A stretch of DNA of 11,204 nucleotides. It comes from Endomicrobium sp. Lineage in GTDB: Bacteria; Elusimicrobiota; Endomicrobiia; Endomicrobiales; Endomicrobiaceae. The notes under the pieces were generated by a model. It was not told the origin of the DNA, ran no database searches, and was given only the letters and a program-made list of their open reading frames with translations. This document shows, piece by piece, positions 1 through 5,243 of this stretch (position 1 is its first letter; every line of letters starts with the position of its first letter). A program made the position numbers and the translations under genes. The DNA lies in assembly GCA_031273645.1 (NCBI GenBank), contig JAISRM010000185.1, positions 1-11,204 of the forward strand. The letters are read 5' to 3'.

Positions 1-9
1 AACTTTTGA

Positions 10-39
10 TTGACAAAACATGACAGGTTATTCTATTAT
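10..39 (+). promoter_or_regulatory. Sigma-70-type promoter for the TPR membrane protein gene
   Basis: A perfect -35 hexamer TTGACA lies at 10-15 and a -10 hexamer TATTAT (5 of 6) at 34-39, separated by 18 bp. Transcription would begin near position 46, giving a leader of about 32 nt before the ATG at 78. The ribosome-binding site is weak (GGGA at 65-68). Seen directly as a motif match; activity is inferred. Confidence 0.65.
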
Positions 40-77
40 AAAAAATCAGAAATTCTATTTGCGCGGGAATAAACATT

Positions 78-1610
78 ATGAAAATATTAGATCATACCGT
101 AAGTAAAAGCTTTCTTGCATGCTTGCTTTTTTCTTTTGTCCTTGCGGCTTTAAACTTTGCATTTTTTGTCAGAACTTTGGATTATCAAACTATTTCTTAC
201 GACGACAGGCGTTTAACGTACGAACTTGAAGAAGCTTATAATTCAAAAGGCATAATAAAAACAATTTTTACAAATGCCGTTTTTCTTAATTCAAAGCATG
301 CGTATTACAGGCCGATTCTGCCCTTTTCTTTCTTCTTGGACAACATGCTTGGAAACGGCAGAACTTCAATGCATATAAGTCATCTTACAAACGTTATGCT
401 GCACATAGCGTGCGTTTTGCTGTTGTTTATATTTTGTTTGAAATATTGTTTCGGCGCATTTGAATCTTTTCTTATAGCTTTAATTTTTTCCGTAAGCTCA
501 TTTTCCGCGTATTCAGTTGCCTGGCTTGCGGGAAGAAATGATTTACTGCTGTTTCTTTTTACATTTCTGTCGTTTATTTGTTTTATTGCCTGCAATGAAA
601 ATTCAGGATATAAAAAAACTGCGCTCTTTCTTTTGCATTTTGTTTTTTTCTTTCTTGCTTTTTTAAGTAAAGAGACAGCTGTTATTATACCTGCTGCATG
701 CATGGTTTTTGGCTGCCTGAAAAAATACAAATTTGATTTTAAAGCGCTTATAATCTGGGTTTGCATAACGGCGATTTTTTTCTTTTTGCGCAAAAACACG
801 GGAATAGGCGGCAGTGTTTTTAAATACCTTTTTACGCCTTTTGTACTTAAAGACAACCTGTATATGATTGCCGATTTCTTTTCAAACGCTTTTATGCTGT
901 CGCGCGATGAAATTTTCCCTTATATAATAAAGACGCCGGTTTTAATTGCAGGCTATCTTGCTATCGTCATTACGGCAATTGCCGGGCGGTTTTCAAAAAA
1001 CAAAAAAGAAGCCTTGTTTTTCTTGGGCTTGGCGTTAGTTTTTCTGCTTCCTAATTTTTTAATAAACAGAGTGCATTTTCAGGGAAACAGGATGTATATG
1101 CCGTTTGCCTTTTTGATTATAAGCGTTTTTTACATCGTATTAAGTTTTGCAAGAACTTCTAAGCAAAAAGCGGTTTTAACTGCGGCGGCATTTATTTTTA
1201 TAACGATGTCGGCTCTTAGAACAAATGCGCGCATGGGCGTCTTTTACGACGACGTGTCATTTTTTGGAAATGCCGTTGCGCAAACTCCTTCGGCAGCTTC
1301 ATTGTTTGCTTTAGGCGAAGCTTTTGTAAGACGCGGCGATTATGAAAAGGCGGCCGTTAAATTTGAAGAAATTGAAATGACCGGACAAAGCTGGCAGGGG
1401 CTGGCGATAAATCTTGCAAGCGTAAACATACATCTTGGAAAATACGAAAAAGCCGGACAAATTTATGAAAAATATTCTCATCTTTTTGCGCATGATAAAG
1501 ATTATTACGAAATGCTTATTTTCTGTTATTCTAAGTCGGGGAATTTAGGCAAAGCGGGAGAATACGAAGCTCGTCTTAAAGAATTGGATTTAGCCGCCGA
1601 AAAGAAATGA
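78..1610 (+). CDS. Polytopic membrane protein with C-terminal TPR repeats, TMTC/GT-C glycosyltransferase type
   Basis: A 510-aa integral membrane protein with roughly ten hydrophobic segments (first at about residues 11-32, last at about 365-380) and a soluble C-terminal tail. The first extracytoplasmic loop carries Y41-D42-D43, followed by YYRP (76-79), a membrane segment with H109, WLAGRNDLL (149-157) and SKE (197-199). This order resembles TMTC-like and other GT-C proteins, in which an acidic pair in the first loop is important and sugar comes from a lipid-linked donor. The tail (about 405-500) contains about three TPR-like units, probably for protein contacts. The start follows a good promoter but has only a weak Shine-Dalgarno. 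The stop lies inside the last codons of the convergent gene downstream. Donor and acceptor cannot be told from sequence, and a non-catalytic membrane TPR protein remains possible. Family assignment is by motif recognition, without an alignment. Confidence 0.7.
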   Translation: MKILDHTVSKSFLACLLFSFVLAALNFAFFVRTLDYQTISYDDRRLTYELEEAYNSKGIIKTIFTNAVFLNSKHAYYRPILPFSFFLDNMLGNGRTSMHISHLTNVMLHIACVLLLFIFCLKYCFGAFESFLIALIFSVSSFSAYSVAWLAGRNDLLLFLFTFLSFICFIACNENSGYKKTALFLLHFVFFFLAFLSKETAVIIPAACMVFGCLKKYKFDFKALIIWVCITAIFFFLRKNTGIGGSVFKYLFTPFVLKDNLYMIADFFSNAFMLSRDEIFPYIIKTPVLIAGYLAIVITAIAGRFSKNKKEALFFLGLALVFLLPNFLINRVHFQGNRMYMPFAFLIISVFYIVLSFARTSKQKAVLTAAAFIFITMSALRTNARMGVFYDDVSFFGNAVAQTPSAASLFALGEAFVRRGDYEKAAVKFEEIEMTGQSWQGLAINLASVNIHLGKYEKAGQIYEKYSHLFAHDKDYYEMLIFCYSKSGNLGKAGEYEARLKELDLAAEKK

Positions 1611-2927
1611 AACCGAGTAACTTCCGTCGGATACATTATGGGTGTAATTTAATCCTATCGGAAACGGTATGCGCCATAATCTGTAAGAAACAGTTGCGCC
1701 GACTCCGCTGTGGTTTTTTACGCTTGAGCCGCCGCGAACTACCGCCGTTTCGGCAAAAGGCATTACGGTTAAAAGACCGGTTTTGTTTTTAATTAAATAA
1801 TAGGTAAAAGAAACGTTTGCGCCTGCGGCCTCTTCTCCTCTGAAATCTCTTGAATATATTCCTTTGGAACTTAGCATTTCAACCGAGCGTATTGTGTCAA
1901 AGTAAGGCGTTTCAAAGGCTTTTGCCGCCGAAATGCCAAAGTTTAGAACATGTCTTTTTTTTAGTTCCGCAGCCGCCGAAACTTTTAGCGATAATTTTGA
2001 AATGGAATAATCCGCGCCTAAATACGTTCCGCCGTTTTCATATGAAATAGAGCCTGCGTATCCGTATTTTGTTTTCGGCAAATCTGCAAGACGGTCTTTA
2101 ATGTCTGACAAACCTATTCCCAATAACGCTCCCATAGCAATGCCTGAGCCTGAGGCGCTGAAATTTTTTGAATGCCTTATCGAGACGCTGATTTTGTTGT
2201 GGCTGCCGCTGTCCTGCGGGATATTTTGTCCGGTATATTTTACTTGGGCGATGTCTGCTCCGGCAGATACCGACGTGCGTTCAGAGAGAGATTTTGACCA
2301 TGACATTTTTATGGATTTCGCGTCAACGCCGTACTCTTTTACGGGTTTGCCAAAATTCTCAAGGTTATCAGAAGATGAGGAAAAAAGCCCCGAGCTGTTG
2401 AAAGAACCGTTTTTAAAAACTTTTTCTTTATATTCAAAACCGCCAAAGCCTAATGAAAAAAAAGAATTTTTTAAGCCGAAAGCTCCGGTGGCGGCGTAAC
2501 CGTCGGAGTTAAAAGCGCCAAATAAAAATACGGCTTCGCCGAGTTTGAAAAGATTTGCTTCCATAAGAGCGGCTGCGAAAGTGCTTTTAGAGCCGCCCGT
2601 TCCCATTATCAGCGGGAAAACGTAAAACCCGTCTTTTGCGTCGATGTTTATGTCTATGCTTGCGTCTTCGTTTTCCGTTATGGCAAAATCTATCGTTTTA
2701 AATATTCTCATATCGTGAAGAGCTTGTTTTGCAAGATCGTAATTTTCGCCGGTAAAGGTATCTCCCTGCGATATCGGAAATTTCTTCTTTACGACGGAGG
2801 GTTTTACTCTCAACGTTTTAACATTTACGGCTCTTACGGTTTTTCCGTCGTAAACGCCTGCGTCTTGCGCAAAAGACGCAATGGGCAAAAGAGATAAAAT
2901 AATTGCTAAAATTGTGATTTTTTTCAT
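1590..2927 (-). CDS. Omp85-family outer-membrane protein, one POTRA domain plus beta-barrel
   Basis: A 445-aa exported protein. Residues 1-20 form a signal peptide (MKK, hydrophobic core, ASFA then Q21) with likely cleavage after A20. Residues about 30-98 look like a single POTRA domain: an alternating beta start (VRAVNVKTLRV), a helix containing AKQALHDMRIF, then a beta-hairpin. From about 100 to the end, repeated amphipathic strands rich in G, S, Y and F form a barrel. F362-R363-G364, followed by G369 and N371, resembles the conserved loop-6 (V/I)RG(F/Y) motif of Omp85 proteins. The last strand is YSVSFLFGG, not a clean aromatic terminus. BamA is about 800 aa with five POTRAs, so this is a short relative; insertase, secretion or patatin-like-barrel roles are all possible. 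The start is fixed by the signal peptide. No Shine-Dalgarno precedes it, and a candidate promoter lies only about 11 nt upstream. The 3' end overlaps the convergent membrane-protein gene by 21 bp. Confidence 0.75.
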   Translation of the reverse strand: MKKITILAIILSLLPIASFAQDAGVYDGKTVRAVNVKTLRVKPSVVKKKFPISQGDTFTGENYDLAKQALHDMRIFKTIDFAITENEDASIDINIDAKDGFYVFPLIMGTGGSKSTFAAALMEANLFKLGEAVFLFGAFNSDGYAATGAFGLKNSFFSLGFGGFEYKEKVFKNGSFNSSGLFSSSSDNLENFGKPVKEYGVDAKSIKMSWSKSLSERTSVSAGADIAQVKYTGQNIPQDSGSHNKISVSIRHSKNFSASGSGIAMGALLGIGLSDIKDRLADLPKTKYGYAGSISYENGGTYLGADYSISKLSLKVSAAAELKKRHVLNFGISAAKAFETPYFDTIRSVEMLSSKGIYSRDFRGEEAAGANVSFTYYLIKNKTGLLTVMPFAETAVVRGGSSVKNHSGVGATVSYRLWRIPFPIGLNYTHNVSDGSYSVSFLFGG

Positions 2928-2938
2928 AAAGTTTTAAT

Positions 2939-2968
2939 ACTTTACATATTAGTTGCGTTAAATGTCAA
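2939..2968 (-). promoter_or_regulatory. Candidate promoter of the Omp85-type gene, very close to the start codon
   Basis: Read on the minus strand, a perfect TTGACA occupies 2968-2963 and, 18 bp later, TAAAGT (4 of 6 to TATAAT) occupies 2944-2939. The predicted start of transcription is near 2932, leaving about 5 nt before the ATG at 2927 and no room for a Shine-Dalgarno. The -10 element is only moderate, so a different start point is possible. Confidence 0.45.
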
Positions 2969-2988
2969 TGAATATCGCGTCTGAATTT

Positions 2989-2996
2989 GATAAAAT
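2989..2996 (+). promoter_or_regulatory. Extended -10 promoter element for the small membrane peptide
   Basis: The sequence TGATAAAAT (TG at 2988-2989 to T2996, with TAAAAT at 2991-2996) is an extended -10 element, and the same nine bases occur in the promoter before the gene at 7576. No good -35 is seen. Transcription would start near 3003, downstream of the ATG at 2987, which supports the internal start at 3035. Confidence 0.45.
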
Positions 2997-3022
2997 TTAA
3001 CGGCAGGCGAAAAAACGGCCGT

Positions 3023-3028
3023 AAGGAG
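3023..3028 (+). promoter_or_regulatory. Ribosome-binding site that decides the start at 3035
   Basis: AAGGAG sits six nucleotides before the ATG at 3035. The in-frame ATG at 2987 has no such site and lies in the promoter region, so the shorter protein is preferred. Confidence 0.8.
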
Positions 3029-3034
3029 AAGAAC

Positions 3035-3208
3035 ATGATAATGCAAACTTTAGTATGGGCTATAGTTTTCGGTATTTTTTATACTCTGTTGTTTTTATTT
3101 TTATTTAAAACAAAAGCGCTTAAACCCAATTTTGCGGCTATATTTTTCTTTTCGTCAATTTTATATTTTGCTTTAACTTTGCTGATGACAAAATATCTGG
3201 ACTTTTAA
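3035..3208 (+). CDS. Small two-helix membrane protein of unknown function
   Basis: A 57-aa peptide beginning MIMQTLVWAIVF. It has two hydrophobic helices (about residues 4-24 and 33-50) joined by a short basic, proline-containing turn (KTKALKP), and it ends in KYLDF. I recognise no family. It is a believable gene because it has a strong AAGGAG site at ideal spacing, an extended -10 element upstream and a hydrophobic pattern with no stop. An in-frame ATG at 2987 would add 16 basic residues (MIKFNGRRKNGRKEKN), but that start lies before the predicted transcription start. It is followed by the 70-bp tandem repeat, whose first copy begins at the last base of its stop codon, and then by the Smr-HD operon. 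Co-transcription with that operon is possible. The function is unknown. Confidence 0.65.
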   Translation: MIMQTLVWAIVFGIFYTLLFLFLFKTKALKPNFAAIFFFSSILYFALTLLMTKYLDF

Positions 3209-3347
3209 AGCCGCCGCTTTGTATAATGTTTCTCAAAGACAGAAATGCATGAACGCGCATAAACAATAAAACCGGCCAAGCCGCCGCTTTGTATAATGTT
3301 TCTCAAAGAAAGAAATGTATGAACGCGCATAAACAATAAAATCGGCC
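3208..3347 (+). repeat. 70-bp tandem direct repeat, two copies
   Basis: Copy 1 is 3208-3277 and copy 2 is 3278-3347, head to tail with no spacer and only three mismatches (C3240/A3310, C3248/T3318, C3272/T3342). Six bases of a third unit (AAGCCG, 3348-3353) follow. Together they fill nearly all of the 162 bp between the small membrane peptide and the Smr gene. Each copy contains a perfect TATAAT (3222-3227 and 3292-3297) with no recognisable -35. In copy 1 the GCTTT at 3216-3220 can pair with AAAGC (3207-3211), while the overlapping CTTTG (3217-3221) can pair with CAAAG (3234-3238), so the two short helices exclude each other. It is not protein coding beyond six-codon ORFs. It may be a duplicated promoter or leader segment, or simply a recent slippage duplication. 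Confidence 0.9.
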
Positions 3348-3370
3348 AAGCCGGTAAGGAAAAACAATAA

Positions 3371-3652
3371 ATGTCTTTTCAAAAGTTAGATTTGCATCCG
3401 ATTTTTAACAAAGGCGCGCAAATTGACTGCGAATTAAATAATCTTATAGACGGCGCTTGGTCTAAAAAACTTGATTATGTGGAAATAATACCAGGCAAAG
3501 GTTCAGGGCAGTTAAAAGAAAAAGTTATAAGATTTTTAAACCGGAAAGACACGAGGTCAAGGTATTCCCGTTTTGACGTTGACAATAAAAATTTCGGAAG
3601 AATTTTCGTTTATTTTAACTGGACAAAACTTGGAGGAAACGCAAAACGATGA
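3371..3652 (+). CDS. Stand-alone Smr-domain protein
   Basis: A 93-aa protein consisting almost wholly of a Smr (small MutS-related) domain. LDLH (residues 6-9) is the conserved N-terminal motif. VEIIPGKGSGQLK (37-49) sits where canonical Smr domains have HGKGTGALR, and FGRIFVYF (75-82) forms the last strand. The usual histidine of HGxG is proline here (P41). As I recall, a sub-group of short Smr proteins shares this PGKGSGQLK form, so this is probably a lineage trait and not damage. Smr domains bind nucleic acid, and several act as DNA-nicking or RNA-cleaving endonucleases; neither activity can be assumed here. AAGGA at 3356-3360 precedes the ATG by 10 nt. The stop overlaps the next start as ATGA, indicating translational coupling with the membrane protein downstream. 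Confidence 0.8.
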   Translation: MSFQKLDLHPIFNKGAQIDCELNNLIDGAWSKKLDYVEIIPGKGSGQLKEKVIRFLNRKDTRSRYSRFDVDNKNFGRIFVYFNWTKLGGNAKR

Positions 3653-4035
3653 AACATTTTCTCATAAAATGCATTTTAAACGGATTGGCTTTATTTATAG
3701 TTGTCAACATTATACCGGGCATGGAGATTGATAAATTCTCAACGCTTGCGGCCGCGGCTATTGTGATAGCCGTTTTAAACGCTGTAATAAAACCTATTCT
3801 TATAATATGCACTTTACCTATAAACATATTGACATTGGGGCTTTTTACCCTTGTGATCAACGCTCTTTTGATGTCTTTGGCTTCAGGGATTATAAAGAAT
3901 TTTTACATAAAAGATTTTATGAGCGCTTTTTGGGGAGCGCTGCTTTTTAGCGTCGTCAGCATAATATTGAGTTTAATATTTGGCGGCGGCCGGCCGCAAG
4001 TAAGAATAGACGTCAACGGAAGACATATAAGATAA
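3649..4035 (+). CDS. Four-helix membrane protein, phage holin superfamily IV / YvlD-like (PF04020 type)
   Basis: A 128-aa hydrophobic protein with four predicted helices (about 5-23, 31-46, 48-75 and 92-112) and a short hydrophilic tail. The family signature is clear: NAVIKPIL (44-51), TLPINILTLGLF (55-66) and the following INALLM (70-75). Such proteins are common chromosomal membrane proteins in many phyla. The 'holin' name comes from a profile relationship and does not show lysis activity; no endolysin or phage gene is nearby. The gene overlaps the Smr gene by 4 nt and ends 10 nt before the HD gene, so the three are almost certainly one transcript. GGAGG at 3632-3636 lies within the upstream gene, 12 nt before the ATG. 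The function of the family in bacteria like this one is not established. Confidence 0.8.
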   Translation: MKHFLIKCILNGLALFIVVNIIPGMEIDKFSTLAAAAIVIAVLNAVIKPILIICTLPINILTLGLFTLVINALLMSLASGIIKNFYIKDFMSAFWGALLFSVVSIILSLIFGGGRPQVRIDVNGRHIR

Positions 4036-4045
4036 GAGGGAGACA

Positions 4046-5230
4046 ATGATAACAAAAGAACTGATTTTAAGAATTTTTTCGGCGGCAAATATTTTAAGGT
4101 GGAACGATCATATACGCCCTTTTGATTTTTTTGAACTCGACAAACAGGCGCATAAAATAATTATCGCTTATATAGTCGCCAAGTTTGAAGAAGAAGACGG
4201 AAAACCTATTGACCGCATGAAACTTATTGAGGGCGGAATTTTTGAGTTTTTTCAGCGCGTTATGCTTACGGATTTAAAGCCCGAAGTTTTTCATGAACTT
4301 ATGTCTAAAAAAGCAAAAGAGCTTAACAAATGGGTGATTGAAAATTTAAAAGACGAAATAGGAGCCTTAGGCGGAGGAATATACGAAAGATTTAACGAAT
4401 ATTTTTCTAATCCGCAATACGCAAAGCACGAGAAAAGAATTCTAAACGCATCGCATTGTCTTTCTACAAAATGGGAGTTCAGCATTATTTATCCGTGGAA
4501 CGAAATGCTTTACGGCATAGAGCAGACAAAGCGCGAAATAGACGAAACTATAGCCACTTACGACGATTTGTCAGGTATAAGAAAATTAATTATTAATAAA
4601 AAATATTACGGATTTCTTGACCTTTGCGGGCAGCTGCGCTTTCAGCAGAGATGGGCGCAGGCTTTTAGAATACCCAAGACCACAGTTTTAGGACATATGC
4701 TTACGGTGGCGATATTTTCTTATCTTTTTTCAAACGAAATGGGAGCGTGCAAAGCAAGGGTATATAATAATTTTTACTCCGCGCTGTTTCACGATTTGCC
4801 GGAAATTCTTACTAAAGATATTGTAAGTCCGGTCAAATCTTCAATATCCGGTCTTGAAGATATAATAAAACAGTTTGAAGAAAAACAGATCCGCGAACGC
4901 ATTCTGCCTCTCATCCCTGAAAGCTGGCATAATGAGATAACGTATTTTACCCGGGACGAATTTTGCGATAAAATAATTGAAAACGGGGAAATTAAAAAAG
5001 TCGCCGACGCGCAGGAGTACAATTACGAACAGTACAACGCCGTCGACGGAACTCTTAACGAAATATGCGACAAACTTTGCGCATATATTGAAGCGTCTAT
5101 GGCTTTAGAGTACGGAATAAAATCCGACACGCTTATAAAATCAAAACAAGGGCTTTATAACCGGTTTTCGTCAAAAACTAAGGGCGGATTAAACTTTAAG
5201 CAGTTGTTTGATTATTTTAAAGAAAAATAG
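4046..5230 (+). CDS. HD-domain phosphohydrolase, YfbR-like, with a degenerate second HD half
   Basis: A 394-aa soluble protein. The C-terminal half carries a complete HD signature: RW (202-203), H217, H249-D250, E253, D258, and a later D342 in CDKLCAYIEA that suits the last metal ligand. The spacing from RW to the first histidine and to HD matches YfbR-type 5'-nucleotidases and related HD hydrolases, which remove phosphate from nucleotides with a divalent metal. The N-terminal half looks like a decayed copy: RW at 18-19, H36, then FEFFQRVMLTDLKPEV (66-81) aligning without gaps to FHDLPEILTKDIVSPV (248-263), with the HD pair replaced by EF. The length is about twice that of YfbR (about 200 aa). 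GAGG at 4036-4039 lies 6 nt before the ATG, and it is the last gene of the Smr/membrane/HD operon. The substrate is unknown; nucleotide or (p)ppGpp-like substrates are only guesses. Confidence 0.8.
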   Translation: MITKELILRIFSAANILRWNDHIRPFDFFELDKQAHKIIIAYIVAKFEEEDGKPIDRMKLIEGGIFEFFQRVMLTDLKPEVFHELMSKKAKELNKWVIENLKDEIGALGGGIYERFNEYFSNPQYAKHEKRILNASHCLSTKWEFSIIYPWNEMLYGIEQTKREIDETIATYDDLSGIRKLIINKKYYGFLDLCGQLRFQQRWAQAFRIPKTTVLGHMLTVAIFSYLFSNEMGACKARVYNNFYSALFHDLPEILTKDIVSPVKSSISGLEDIIKQFEEKQIRERILPLIPESWHNEITYFTRDEFCDKIIENGEIKKVADAQEYNYEQYNAVDGTLNEICDKLCAYIEASMALEYGIKSDTLIKSKQGLYNRFSSKTKGGLNFKQLFDYFKEK

Positions 5231-5243
5231 CGATAAAAAAAAG

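Noticed and set aside
380..856. A 158-codon minus-strand frame
   Set aside because: It lies antisense within the membrane-protein gene; its lysine-rich product is what the reverse of phenylalanine-rich codons would give.
2101..2499. A 132-codon plus-strand frame
   Set aside because: It is antisense to the well-supported Omp85-type barrel, has no promoter or ribosome-binding site, and gives no recognisable protein.
2987..3034. Upstream start for the small membrane protein
   Set aside because: The ATG at 2987 overlaps the extended -10 element and lacks a ribosome-binding site, whereas the ATG at 3035 has AAGGAG at ideal spacing.
3208..3353. CRISPR-like direct repeats
   Set aside because: Only two 70-bp units lie head to tail, with no unique spacers and no cas genes nearby.
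3649..4035. Phage lysis cassette or prophage remnant
   Set aside because: The holin-IV family is a common chromosomal membrane family. There is no endolysin, integrase or structural phage gene in the window.
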